Source of the DNA: Paractinoplanes rishiriensis
GTDB taxonomy: Bacteria; Actinomycetota; Actinomycetes; Mycobacteriales; Micromonosporaceae
Assembly (NCBI RefSeq): GCF_016862375.1
Contig: NZ_BOMV01000034.1
Span: 124,001 to 188,000, forward strand
Length of the DNA: 64,000 nucleotides
Direction of reading: 5' to 3'
Positions within the stretch are counted from its first letter, which is position 1, and each line of letters starts with the position of its first letter. A program made the position numbers and the translations under genes. Below the pieces are notes generated by a model that saw nothing but the letters and a program-made list of their open reading frames with translations, did not search any database and was not told the origin of the DNA. This document shows, piece by piece, positions 23,879 through 31,938 of this stretch.

Positions 23879-25318
23879 TTATTCGAGGATGAAGGTGGCG
23901 TCGGCGCGGCCCACGTCGTCCGATACGGCCTGTAGCTGCACCAGGTTGCTGGCGTGCCGGATGTAGCGGCCGGCGAAGTTGACCGACTCGAACGAGACCG
24001 CGGAGCTGGAGGCCAGGCCGGCCCGGCGCATGAAGCTGGCGTCGGCGCGGAACAGCGCGGTGTTGTCGTTGCGCTCGACCCACATCTCGTTGTTCTTGTG
24101 GCGCAGGTAGTAGCCGGGGAAGTTGGTCGACTCCAGCGAGACGCTGCCGCCGCCGTTGAGGCCGGTGACGATCTTGAACTGCGAGTCGGCCAGGGTGGCC
24201 ACGTTGGCCTCCAGCCGGGCCCGGTACTCCCAGTGCCGGATGAACTGGGTCGGGTAGTTGTACGACTTGAGCCGCACCGGGTGCGCGCCGTCGGGGACCG
24301 GGATGCCGAAGTTCGGGGTGCCGTCGGCGTTCCAGTACAGCTTCTGGATCCGGGTGCGCCGGTTCGGGTCCTTCAGCGGGTCGCCGCTGATGTTCTGGTA
24401 GCTGCGGTCGTGGTAGACCAGGATGTCGCTCTGGCCGTCCTCGGAGACGGTGAACGAGTTGTGCCCGGGGCCCCACTGGCCGGTGTTCGCGTTGCTGACG
24501 AAGACCGGCGTCGGGGTCTTGGTCCAGGAGGACGCGCTGAGCAGGTTGGCGGTGCTGCTCGCGGTGAGCAGGCCGAGGCAGTAGTTGGCGTCGGTGGCGC
24601 TCGCCGAATACGTCATGAAGATCCGGTTGTTGCGCTGGATGACGATCGGGCCCTCGTTGACCTTGACGCCACCGCGCATCTCCCAGTCGAGGGTCGGCAC
24701 CGCGAGCCGGACCGGGGTGCCGGTGATCGTCCACGGGTTGGTCATCCGGGCGATGTAGATGTTGGAGTTGGTGGCGATGCCCGGCTCGGACTGGGCCCAG
24801 ATCAGGTAGCGCACGCCGTTGGCCACGAAGGTCGAGGCGTCCAGCGAGAACGTCTCCCAGGCGGTCCTGATCTGGCCCCGCTCGGTCCAGGTGGCGGTCA
24901 GCGGGTTTGATCCGGTGCCCTCCAGCACGTACATCCGGATCGCCCAGATGTTGTTGGTGGCGCCGGCGGCGAAGTACACGTACCACTTGCCGTCGATGAA
25001 GTGGATCTCCGGCGCCCAGATGTGCGCGCCCATGATGCCGCTGGAGTGCTTACGCCAGATCACCGTCTCGGCGGCGCTGGACAGGCCCTGCAGCGTGGTG
25101 GACCGGCGTAGCACCAGCCGGTCGTACTCCGGCACCGTCGCGGTCATGTAGTAGTAGCCGTCGGTGTGCTTGTAGATGTGTGTGTCGGCCCGCTGGCTGA
25201 CCAGCGAGTTCGTGTACGAGACGGCGGGTGAGGCGGCGGCCGGCGGGATGAACAGCAGACTGGCGACGAGCGCCGAGACGAGTGTCCCGGCGAGGAGCCA
25301 GGCGCGGCGGAAACGCAT
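23879..25318 (-). CDS. Secreted GH43 alpha-L-arabinofuranosidase with CBM42 (AbfB)
   Basis: 479 residues: Sec signal ending PPAAASP, GH43 propeller (about residues 35-335) and a C-terminal AbfB/CBM42 beta-trefoil (about 340-479) with three repeats of the NFPGYYLRHKN / NFAGRYIRHASN kind that bind arabinose side chains. Catalytic acids fit Asp in RADTHIYK, Asp in SLDASTF and Glu in VNEGPIVI. The architecture is that of exo-1,5-alpha-L-arabinofuranosidases of Streptomyces (GH43_26 type), which trim arabinan or arabinoxylo-oligosaccharides. It is second in an operon, 13 nt after a similar gene; AAAGG precedes the ATG. Confidence 0.9.
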   Translation of the reverse strand: MRFRRAWLLAGTLVSALVASLLFIPPAAASPAVSYTNSLVSQRADTHIYKHTDGYYYMTATVPEYDRLVLRRSTTLQGLSSAAETVIWRKHSSGIMGAHIWAPEIHFIDGKWYVYFAAGATNNIWAIRMYVLEGTGSNPLTATWTERGQIRTAWETFSLDASTFVANGVRYLIWAQSEPGIATNSNIYIARMTNPWTITGTPVRLAVPTLDWEMRGGVKVNEGPIVIQRNNRIFMTYSASATDANYCLGLLTASSTANLLSASSWTKTPTPVFVSNANTGQWGPGHNSFTVSEDGQSDILVYHDRSYQNISGDPLKDPNRRTRIQKLYWNADGTPNFGIPVPDGAHPVRLKSYNYPTQFIRHWEYRARLEANVATLADSQFKIVTGLNGGGSVSLESTNFPGYYLRHKNNEMWVERNDNTALFRADASFMRRAGLASSSAVSFESVNFAGRYIRHASNLVQLQAVSDDVGRADATFILE

Positions 25319-25331
25319 GGGTTCAGGCCTT

Positions 25332-26681
25332 TCAGGCAAGCGGGGAGGCGACGGTGAAGGAGGCGTCCGAGTTGAACGTGGAGCTGTTTTCGCGCAGGTC
25401 GATCCGCAGCTCGTAGTTGTAGTGCCGCAGGTACCGGCCCGGGTGGTTGTACGACTCGAAGGAAACCGTGGAGCCGCCGGCCAGCCCGGTGCGGCCGCAG
25501 AATGTGGCGTCACCGCGGAAGATGGCCGAGTTGTCGTTCGCGGCCAGGCCGACCCGCATGTTCGCGTGGCGCAGGTACGAGTTGGTGAAGTTGACCGACC
25601 GGAACGAGTAGCAGTTCGCGTTGGCCAGCCCGGCCACCACGGTGAACGTGGCGTCCTGGCGGGCGGCGGCGGCGCTGGTGCTGCTCACCACCTCGACGTA
25701 GCCGAGGCTGTTGCGGTGCCGCACGTAGCGGTCCGGGAAGTTCGCCGACCGGAACGACCGGTTGCCGGTGGGCACGGCGTACGTGTCACCGGCGTTCTCG
25801 CGCAGCACCGTGAAGTGCCGTGCGCTGCCGGACAGGCCGCTGCCCAGCTCGACCTTGGCGCCGAACGTGTTCAGGTTGCTGCTGTCGGCGTAGTAGTAGC
25901 GGCCCGCGCCGTACTGGTCGAAGTAGAGCCGCCAGTTCCCGTTCGGCAGCTGGGTGACCGCGGGACCCTCGAGACCCGAGCCCCAGCCGGCCCAGTTGCC
26001 GGTGCCGGTGAACGTCCACGGCCCGGTCAGCGAGGTCGCGGTGGCGTGCTCGATGTACTTGGTGGTCTCGTTCTTGAGGAAGTTGTGGTAGGTCGAGCCG
26101 AGCTTGACCACGTGGCTGTCGATGTAGTTGGCCGGGATGCCGAGCAGCGCCGGGGAACTCCAGGCGGACAGCGCGCTGTCGGTCGCGGTGATCCGGTACG
26201 GCCGGAACTGTCCCGCGGTGCCGGTGGTCGACGCCGAGAAGATCACGTGCACGCTGCCGTCGGAGTCCCGGAACCACTCGGGCGCCCAGGTGCTGCCGGT
26301 CGAGCCGTTCAGCCCGACCGTGACGTTGCGCAGGAAGGTCCAGGTCACGTAGTCGGCGCTGCGGGCGAAGCCGATCGTGTTGCCGGTCCAGTTCGTGGTG
26401 TAGACGAGGTAGTAGTAGCCGTCGGTGTGCCGCAGCACGCTGGGGTCGCGCACCAGGCCGCTCGGCGGGGTGTAGGCGTTGCTGCGGACCAGGTTCCACG
26501 AGGTCGCGTCGGATGACGTGTAGACGTACATGTTCGATTCGCTGCTGTTGGTGAACGCCGTCATCACGTAGTGCGGCGCGGGCCCCGCGGCGTGCGCGGC
26601 GGTGGGTGCGAGGACGACGGAGGCGGCTGCGGTGACGCCGGCGAGGAGGAGAGCGGCACCGTATCTGCGGGTTCTGGTCAC
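25332..26681 (-). CDS. Secreted GH43-like enzyme with CBM42 (AbfB)
   Basis: 449 residues, Sec signal ending APTAAHAAG, a GH43-type propeller (about 35-300) and an AbfB/CBM42 trefoil (about 310-449) with NFPDRYVRHRN, NFTNSYLRHAN and NHPGRYLRHYN repeats. Candidate catalytic acids are Asp in RDPSVLRH, Asp in YIDSHVVK and Glu in LEGPAVTQ. The propeller is diverged from the partner encoded downstream, so it may prefer a different arabinofuranosyl linkage. Both enzymes share the same binding module, suggesting joint action on one arabinose-rich polymer. ATG 26681 begins the signal peptide and lies 29 nt from a perfect palindrome. Confidence 0.85.
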   Translation of the reverse strand: MTRTRRYGAALLLAGVTAAASVVLAPTAAHAAGPAPHYVMTAFTNSSESNMYVYTSSDATSWNLVRSNAYTPPSGLVRDPSVLRHTDGYYYLVYTTNWTGNTIGFARSADYVTWTFLRNVTVGLNGSTGSTWAPEWFRDSDGSVHVIFSASTTGTAGQFRPYRITATDSALSAWSSPALLGIPANYIDSHVVKLGSTYHNFLKNETTKYIEHATATSLTGPWTFTGTGNWAGWGSGLEGPAVTQLPNGNWRLYFDQYGAGRYYYADSSNLNTFGAKVELGSGLSGSARHFTVLRENAGDTYAVPTGNRSFRSANFPDRYVRHRNSLGYVEVVSSTSAAAARQDATFTVVAGLANANCYSFRSVNFTNSYLRHANMRVGLAANDNSAIFRGDATFCGRTGLAGGSTVSFESYNHPGRYLRHYNYELRIDLRENSSTFNSDASFTVASPLA

Positions 26682-26709
26682 TGGGGGGCGGACCTTTCCG
26701 GCGGCCTGG

Positions 26710-26725
26710 TTGTTAACGTTAACAA
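26710..26725. promoter_or_regulatory. Perfect 16-bp palindromic operator before the GH43-CBM42 operon
   Basis: TTGTTAACGTTAACAA is a perfect, CG-centred palindrome in a GC-rich background, with imperfect extension to CTGG/CCAG outside. It sits 29-44 nt upstream of the GH43 ATG and about 85 nt upstream of the response-regulator start, where it would cover the -10 region of the GH43 promoter. The form is typical of LacI-family operators for sugar genes. Confidence 0.7.
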
Positions 26726-26797
26726 ACCAGTGGTGAAGCTGAATTCTTCACATGCGTGCAACGAGCTGTCAACACCTTCGTATTCAGCACCATGGGT

Positions 26798-26803
26798 TAC
26801 TGT
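26798..26803 (+). promoter_or_regulatory. -10 box of a leaderless response-regulator transcript
   Basis: TACTGT ends 5 nt before the GTG at 26809, the spacing expected when transcription starts on the start codon. No Shine-Dalgarno sequence is present, which agrees with leaderless translation, common in actinobacteria. No clear -35 box is seen. Confidence 0.45.
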
Positions 26804-26808
26804 GCGGC

Positions 26809-27468
26809 GTGCGGATTCTGCTCGTGGAGGACGACCTCCGGGTGGCCACGGTCATGGTCTCGATGCTGCAAAGACGGGGGTACGACGTGGAGCACGCGGC
26901 CACCGCGACCGCGGCGCTCGAGGCCGCGCCGTGCGACCTCGTCCTGCTCGACCTGAACCTGCCCGACGGCGACGGCCTCGACGTGTGCCGCACCCTGCGG
27001 GCCCGCAGCGACCAGCTGGGCATCATCGCGGTGACCGCCCGGGCCGAGGAACGCGACCGGGTGGCCGGCCTGCGCATCGGCGCCGACGACTACGTGGTCA
27101 AGCCGTTCTCGATGGCCGAGCTGGAGGCCCGGATCGAGGCGCTGCTGCGGCGCAGCGTGCGGCACTCCCGGCCGGCCGGCGACGTGGTCGAGGTCGGCCC
27201 GCTGCGCATCGACCACGGCGCCCGCACGGTCCGGCTGGACGGCGAGCCGGTCGCGCTGACCCGCAAGGAGTTCGACATCCTCGCCTCGCTGGCCCGGCAG
27301 CCCGGCGCCGCGCTGACCCGCGAGCGGATCATGCTGGACGTCTGGCAGACCACCTGGTCCGGCAAGCACACCCTGGAGGTCCACGTGGCCGCGCTGCGCG
27401 CCAAGCTCGGGCGGCCCGAGCTGGTGCAGACGGTGCGCGGCGTGGGCTACCGTTTGCACACCGGTTGA
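26809..27468 (+). CDS. OmpR-family response regulator
   Basis: 219 residues. Receiver domain (1-115) with acidic pair EDD, phospho-acceptor Asp in VLLDLNLPDGDG, Thr/Ser in AVTARAEE and Lys in VVKPFSM; C-terminal winged-helix DNA-binding domain (about 128-219) ending RTVRGVGYRLHTG-like VQTVRGVGYRL. The GTG at 26809 begins directly with VRILLVEDD, the usual start of the family; the reading back to 26752 adds an unrelated tail. It lies 19 nt upstream of the histidine kinase gene, its certain partner. Confidence 0.92.
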   Translation: MRILLVEDDLRVATVMVSMLQRRGYDVEHAATATAALEAAPCDLVLLDLNLPDGDGLDVCRTLRARSDQLGIIAVTARAEERDRVAGLRIGADDYVVKPFSMAELEARIEALLRRSVRHSRPAGDVVEVGPLRIDHGARTVRLDGEPVALTRKEFDILASLARQPGAALTRERIMLDVWQTTWSGKHTLEVHVAALRAKLGRPELVQTVRGVGYRLHTG

Positions 27469-27487
27469 TCGGTGGCAGGGGGCGGTC

Positions 27488-28894
27488 GTGCGCAGGCGGC
27501 TGGTGAGCACGTACCTCCTCTTGCTGTGCATGGTGCTGGTCGCCCTCGAGGTGCCGCTCGCGGTCGCGCTGACCAACCGGGAGACCGAGCGGGCGGTGGC
27601 CGACCGGCTCGCCGACGCCACCCGCTTCGCGTCGCTCGCGGCGCCGGCCATCCGCAGCGGCGAGCGCGCCGCCCTCACCGACGAGCTGCGCCGCTATCAC
27701 GAGCTGTACGGCATCGGCGTGCTGCTGGTCGACCAGGACCAGCAGGTGCTCAGCGAATTCGGCAGCCCGGTGCCCGACCCGGACGTGACCGCCGCGGCGA
27801 TCCGGGTCGCGCTGGCCGGCCGCCAGGTGGCCACCCCCGAGACGCTCTGGCCGTGGCAGCAGGATCCGCTGGTGGTGGCGGCGCCGGTCAACGACGGCGG
27901 CGCGGTGCTCGGGGTGGTGCTGACCGCCTCGCCGACCGACCGCAACCGCCGCGCCGTGGTCGCCGACTGGCTGATCCTGACCCTGGTCGGGGTGGTCGCG
28001 GTGGCCGCCTGCCTGACCGCGGCGCACCGGCTGGCCGGCTGGGTGCTGCGCCCGGTGACCACGCTCGACGGAGCCGCGCACGAGATCGCGGCCGGCGACG
28101 ACGGTGCCCGGGTGCCGCCCGGCCTCGGCCCACCCGAGTTACGCCGGCTGTCGGCGAGCTTCAACGAGATGGCCGACGCGGTGGCGACAGCCATGGAGCG
28201 GCAGCGCTCGTTCGTGGCGCACGCCAGTCACCAGTTGCGCACCCCGCTCACCGTGCTGCGGCTGCGCATCGAAGACCTGGGCAGCCGGCTGCCGGAGGGC
28301 GACCTGCGCGACGACCACGAGGGTGCGCTGGCCGAGACCGACCGGCTGGCCGACGTGTTGAACGGCCTGCTCGCGCTGGCCCGGGCCGAACGCGGCAAGC
28401 ACCAGGTCGTGGTGGTGGACGCCGCGGCGCTGGCCCGCGAGCGCGCCGACGCCTGGACCCCGCTGACCGCGCGGCGCGGGATCGCCCTGAGCACCGACCT
28501 GCCGGACCGGCCGATGCCGGCCCGGCTGGTGGCGACCGCGCTCGACCAGGCGCTGGACGCCCTGCTCGACAACGCGCTCAAGTTCACCCCGGCCGGCGGC
28601 CGGGTCGAGGTGTGCGTCGCGGCCCGCGACGGTGGGGTCGAGGTGACCGTCCGGGACGACGGTCCGGGCCTGAGCGTCGAGCAGTGTGCCCTGGCCACCG
28701 AACGGTTCTGGCGGGCGCCGACCGCGCAGAATGTGGACGGCGCCGGGCTCGGCCTGTCGATCGTCGCGGTGCTGGTGGAGGCGTCCGGCGGCTGCTTGAC
28801 CCTGGAGCCGGCGAGCGCGGCGGGCGGCCTCGCGGCCCGCGTCTGGTTCCCGGCCGCGCCGGCTCAGCTCACCGCCGACCGCGTTACGGTTTGA
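27488..28894 (+). CDS. Sensor histidine kinase
   Basis: 468 residues. Two membrane helices (about 8-30 and 158-180) enclose a small extracytoplasmic sensor of roughly 125 residues; HAMP (about 181-235), H-box HASHQLRTPLT with the phosphorylated His, N-box LLDNALKFTPAGG, G1 DDGPGLS and G2 GAGLGLSI follow. It should phosphorylate the response regulator encoded just upstream. The start GTG 27488 has a G-rich AGGGGGCGG upstream. The gene overlaps the stop of the convergent TAXI gene by 11 nt, and the TAXI lipoprotein is a candidate for presenting the ligand to this sensor. Confidence 0.92.
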   Translation: MRRRLVSTYLLLLCMVLVALEVPLAVALTNRETERAVADRLADATRFASLAAPAIRSGERAALTDELRRYHELYGIGVLLVDQDQQVLSEFGSPVPDPDVTAAAIRVALAGRQVATPETLWPWQQDPLVVAAPVNDGGAVLGVVLTASPTDRNRRAVVADWLILTLVGVVAVAACLTAAHRLAGWVLRPVTTLDGAAHEIAAGDDGARVPPGLGPPELRRLSASFNEMADAVATAMERQRSFVAHASHQLRTPLTVLRLRIEDLGSRLPEGDLRDDHEGALAETDRLADVLNGLLALARAERGKHQVVVVDAAALARERADAWTPLTARRGIALSTDLPDRPMPARLVATALDQALDALLDNALKFTPAGGRVEVCVAARDGGVEVTVRDDGPGLSVEQCALATERFWRAPTAQNVDGAGLGLSIVAVLVEASGGCLTLEPASAAGGLAARVWFPAAPAQLTADRVTV

Positions 28895-29831
28895 CCGAGC
28901 GGTAATACCGGGCCGCGCCCGTATGCAGCGGCACCGGCAGCGTGGCGATCGCCGCCCGCAGGTCGAGCCGTTCGGCCGCCGGATGAGCGGCGGCCAGCGC
29001 GTCGCGCCGCTCCAGCAGCAGCCTGGTCAGGTCATACGCCAGGTCGTCGTCCATCTCGGCCGACACCACCAGCAGGTTGGGCACCGCGATGGTGGCCACG
29101 GCCGGCATCTGGTAGGCCGAGGTGGGCACGTCGCGCACCACGTACACGTCGCTGTACCGGCTGCGCATGTCGGCCGCCCACCGGGACAGGTCGACGATCC
29201 GGAAGGCGCCCAGCTTGGTGAGCTGCTGGATGCCAGCCACCGGCAGCCCGCCGGAGAAGAAGAAGGCGTCGATCTCGCCGCTGTTCAGCGCCCGCACCGA
29301 GTCGTCCAGGCTGAGTTCGCGCCGGTCGAGCACGCCGGGCCCGAACAGGCCGGCCACGGTCAGCAGCCGGCCCACCGTGACCACCGTGCCGGAGCCGCGG
29401 GCACCCACCGACACCCGCTTGCCGCGCAGGTCGGTCAGCGTCCGGATCGGGCTGTCCGCGGGGACCACCAGGTGCAGCAGGTCGTCGTAGACCCGGGCCA
29501 GCGCGACCAGGCCGGTCACCGACTGGTCCTCGATGATCAGCACGTCGGCCTGGGTGAACCCGATCTCGGCGGCGCCTCGGTTGATCAGCTGGACGTTCTC
29601 GGCCGAGGCCGCGGTGGACAGCACGCTCGCGTCGGTGCCGGGCAGTTCCTGCTCGATGACGTGGGCGAACGCGGTGCCGACCGCGTAGTAGACGGCGGTG
29701 GGGCTGCCGGTCGCGATGCGGATCTGCCGGGAGGGTTCCCGGCCGTCGACACACCCGGTGACGGCCAGCAGCATCACCAGAGCGACGAGGGCCGCGCTGC
29801 GCACCCGTCGTCGTCGTGGGTGGAGGGTCAC
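28884..29831 (-). CDS. TAXI-family TRAP-type solute-binding lipoprotein
   Basis: 315 residues with a lipobox signal (LLAVTGC) and the TAXI binding fold: IATGSPTAVYYAVGTAFAHVIEQE at the start, AENVQLINRGAAEIGFTQADV, and RGKRVSVGARGSGTVVTV. TAXI proteins feed TRAP transporters for C4-dicarboxylates, glutamate or related acids, but no TRAP membrane subunits are encoded in the window. GTG 29831, with AGGGAAAACG upstream, starts the signal peptide; the longer reading to 30146 crosses the divergent gene's promoter. Close convergence with the kinase gene suggests a role as a ligand-presenting sensor partner. Confidence 0.87.
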   Translation of the reverse strand: MTLHPRRRRVRSAALVALVMLLAVTGCVDGREPSRQIRIATGSPTAVYYAVGTAFAHVIEQELPGTDASVLSTAASAENVQLINRGAAEIGFTQADVLIIEDQSVTGLVALARVYDDLLHLVVPADSPIRTLTDLRGKRVSVGARGSGTVVTVGRLLTVAGLFGPGVLDRRELSLDDSVRALNSGEIDAFFFSGGLPVAGIQQLTKLGAFRIVDLSRWAADMRSRYSDVYVVRDVPTSAYQMPAVATIAVPNLLVVSAEMDDDLAYDLTRLLLERRDALAAAHPAAERLDLRAAIATLPVPLHTGAARYYRSVKP

Positions 29832-29955
29832 CGTTTTCCCTAAGCAGGCCGGACGCGGTCCGCGCAAGTTTCCCTCAAGTCCGGGCCCCGGGTGTACCCG
29901 CCGAACGGTCCGATCGGCGACGGTGTGGGTTACCCGTGGGGAAGGGGAACCGACG

Positions 29956-30585
29956 ATGAACCACGCTCCGGCCCGCACCGTCGTACTCGCCCGGGCGCTG
30001 CCCGCGGCCTTCGAAGCGGCGTGCCTGCTGCACTGCGCGGACGTCAGCGCGGCCGGCCGGCGCCGCGCGGAACCGCCTACGCCCACCACCGGCGCCGCCG
30101 AATTCGACCAGCCGCCCGCCGCGACCCGGCTGACCTGGCTGCTCACGGCGCTCGGCTACGACGCCACCCAGGAGCAACTCTCCGGGGGCGGCCGGCGCCA
30201 GTACCACCTCCAGCGGGTAGTGCTGCCCGACCCGCAGCGGATCCCGGCCGACCGGATGCTGGGCACCGCCTGGCGGCAGGGCCGGCTGGTGCTGCTGCAG
30301 GCCGAGACGCTGGGCGCCTCCGCGCTGCGGCACGCCCAGCGGGCCACCCTGGCGCACGCCGCCTGGCGGGCCGCGCTGCTGGCCGGCGGCCGGCGCCGGC
30401 GCGCCGACATGATCGGGGTGAGCCTCGGCGACCAGGAGATGGCCGCGGTGCTGGTGCGGGCCGCCCGCCTGGTCGGGGTGACCGCCGAGGTGACCCGGCG
30501 ACCGGGCTGCCTGATCGTGGCGATCCCGCCGGCCGCGGCGTCCTTCCTGATGGCGACGCGCCTGCCCACCGCGATCCCGGCCTGA
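29956..30585 (+). CDS. WhiA N-terminal-like (LAGLIDADG-fold) protein without DNA-binding tail
   Basis: 209 residues, no signal or membrane segment. The layout resembles the N-terminal half of sporulation regulator WhiA: a first repeat (about residues 15-75, FEAACLLHCADVSAAG then TRLTWLLTALGYDATQEQL) and a second repeat (about 130-205, AHAAWRAALLAGGRRRR then AAVLVRAARLVGVTAEVTRR), i.e. two degenerate homing-endonuclease folds. The C-terminal helix-turn-helix that WhiA uses on DNA is missing. Catalytic LAGLIDADG acids are absent. ATG 29956 follows GAAGGGGAACC. The resemblance is by eye, so the call is tentative; otherwise it is a conserved hypothetical. Confidence 0.5.
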   Translation: MNHAPARTVVLARALPAAFEAACLLHCADVSAAGRRRAEPPTPTTGAAEFDQPPAATRLTWLLTALGYDATQEQLSGGGRRQYHLQRVVLPDPQRIPADRMLGTAWRQGRLVLLQAETLGASALRHAQRATLAHAAWRAALLAGGRRRRADMIGVSLGDQEMAAVLVRAARLVGVTAEVTRRPGCLIVAIPPAAASFLMATRLPTAIPA

Positions 30586-30592
30586 CGAACGT

Positions 30593-30630
30593 CCCCGGCG
30601 AGCCAGTCACGGGGGCTTGGCTCGCCGGGG
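30593..30630 (+). terminator. Terminator of the WhiA-like gene
   Basis: CCCCGGCGAGCCA and TGGCTCGCCGGGG form a perfect 13-bp stem with a 12-nt loop, 8 nt after the stop codon. It isolates the gene from the liv operon promoter just downstream. Confidence 0.85.
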
Positions 30631-30656
30631 GAACTTCGGCTACGCGGACGGTGCCG

Positions 30657-30676
30657 CAATATTCGGCGAAATATTG
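30657..30676. promoter_or_regulatory. Operator candidate of the liv-CoA ligase operon
   Basis: CAATATTCGGCGAAATATTG holds a perfect 7-bp inverted repeat of AT-rich arms around a 6-nt GC centre and overlaps the first bases of the -35 box. Its composition stands out from the surroundings. A TetR, MarR or PaaX-type repressor responding to an acid or its CoA ester would fit, but none is encoded nearby. Confidence 0.6.
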
Positions 30677-30702
30677 ACGGCCGTGACGGACAAGCCTAAC
30701 TT
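30674..30702 (+). promoter_or_regulatory. Promoter of the liv-CoA ligase operon
   Basis: TTGACG (30674-30679) and TAACTT (30697-30702) are separated by 17 nt. Transcription should begin near 30709, giving a leader of about 40 nt with GGAGG just before the GTG at 30750. Confidence 0.65.
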
Positions 30703-30749
30703 CGGTGACAGCTCCGGCCACACACCGCACTGCGTACACGGAGGTACTC

Positions 30750-31937
30750 GTGCGTCGTTCTGTGCCGTTCCTCGCCGTCCTCGCCCTCACCATGACCGCC
30801 GCCGGGTGCGGCTCCGACGAAGGGTCCGGCACCGGGTCCGAACCCCTCCGCATCGGGCAGATCGTGTCGCTGACCGGCAACTATTCGCCGCTGGGCAGCG
30901 AGAACAAGAAGTCCGTCGAGCTCGCCGTGGAGCGGATCAACCAGGCCGGCGGCGTCCTCGGCCGGCAGGTCCAGCTCACCGTCCGCGACGACAAGAGCCA
31001 ACCGGACCAGTCCGTGCTCGCCTTCAACGACCTCAAGAACGACTCGGTCGCGATCATCGGGTCGCCGTTCTCGAACTCCGCCCTCGCCACCATCCCGCTG
31101 GTCGACCGGGAGCGGATCCCCTACGTCTCGCTCACTCCCGCCGATGAGCAGATCAACCCCGTGCACCCGTACGTCTTCGTGGTCCCGGCCACCTCGGCCA
31201 CCTACGCGGACCGGATCCTCCAGCACTACCAGGCGGCCGGGCAGACCAAGGTTGCCGTCGCCTACGACACCCGCAGCTCGTACGCGGTGGCCGGCTACAA
31301 GGGCATGCAGGCCAAGGCCGGCCAGTACGGGATCACGCTGGTCGCCGAGGTGAAGTTCGAGACCACCGCGACCGAGTTCGGCGCGGTCTTCGCCGGCGCG
31401 CGGTCGGCGGGCGCGCAGGCGCTGACCGTCTGGGCCACCGGGGCGCCCGCGGTCGCGCTGACCAAGCAGTATGCGGCCACCGGCCGGCCGCTCCCGCTGA
31501 TGCTCACCGGCGCGCAGGCCAGCAAGCTGTTCCTCGATCCGGCCGGGACGGCGGCCGAGGGCGTGACGGTGGCCAGTTCGATCGGCGTGGTCGGCTCGTA
31601 CCTGCCGGCCGGGCCGCAGAAGCAGGCCGTCGACGAGCTGACCACGGCGTTCCAGGGAAAGTACGGCTACCCGCCGCCGCAGTTCGCCCAGGACGGCTGG
31701 AGTGGCGTGAAGCTGCTGGTCGCGGCCCTGGAGAAGGCCGGCGGCACGGACCGGGACAAGGTCCGCGACGCGCTCGAAGGGCTCGGCCTGACCACGCCGA
31801 ACGGCAGATATGCGTACTCGGCCACCGATCACAGTGGCCTCAAGGCGGAGTTCATCGCGGTCAACACGGTCACCAAGGGTGCGTTCGTGCCCACCGCCGA
31901 GACCCAGAAGCAGCTTGCCGGCCTGACCGGGAACTGA
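30750..31937 (+). CDS. Liv-type ABC importer, periplasmic-binding lipoprotein
   Basis: 395 residues with lipobox signal ending TAAGC. The mature protein is a type-1 periplasmic-binding fold of the LivK/aromatic-acid class: IGQIVSLTGNYSPLGSENKKSVELAVERIN at the N-terminus, GGVLGRQVQLTVRDD, and GWSGVKLLVAALEKAG near the C-terminus. GTG 30750 has GGAGG at 6 nt. Homologues bind branched-chain amino acids, amides or aromatic/phenylpropanoid acids. It heads a six-gene operon with all transporter parts and an acid-CoA ligase; that ligase makes a carboxylic acid a likelier ligand than an amino acid. Confidence 0.88.
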   Translation: MRRSVPFLAVLALTMTAAGCGSDEGSGTGSEPLRIGQIVSLTGNYSPLGSENKKSVELAVERINQAGGVLGRQVQLTVRDDKSQPDQSVLAFNDLKNDSVAIIGSPFSNSALATIPLVDRERIPYVSLTPADEQINPVHPYVFVVPATSATYADRILQHYQAAGQTKVAVAYDTRSSYAVAGYKGMQAKAGQYGITLVAEVKFETTATEFGAVFAGARSAGAQALTVWATGAPAVALTKQYAATGRPLPLMLTGAQASKLFLDPAGTAAEGVTVASSIGVVGSYLPAGPQKQAVDELTTAFQGKYGYPPPQFAQDGWSGVKLLVAALEKAGGTDRDKVRDALEGLGLTTPNGRYAYSATDHSGLKAEFIAVNTVTKGAFVPTAETQKQLAGLTGN

Positions 31938-31938
31938 C

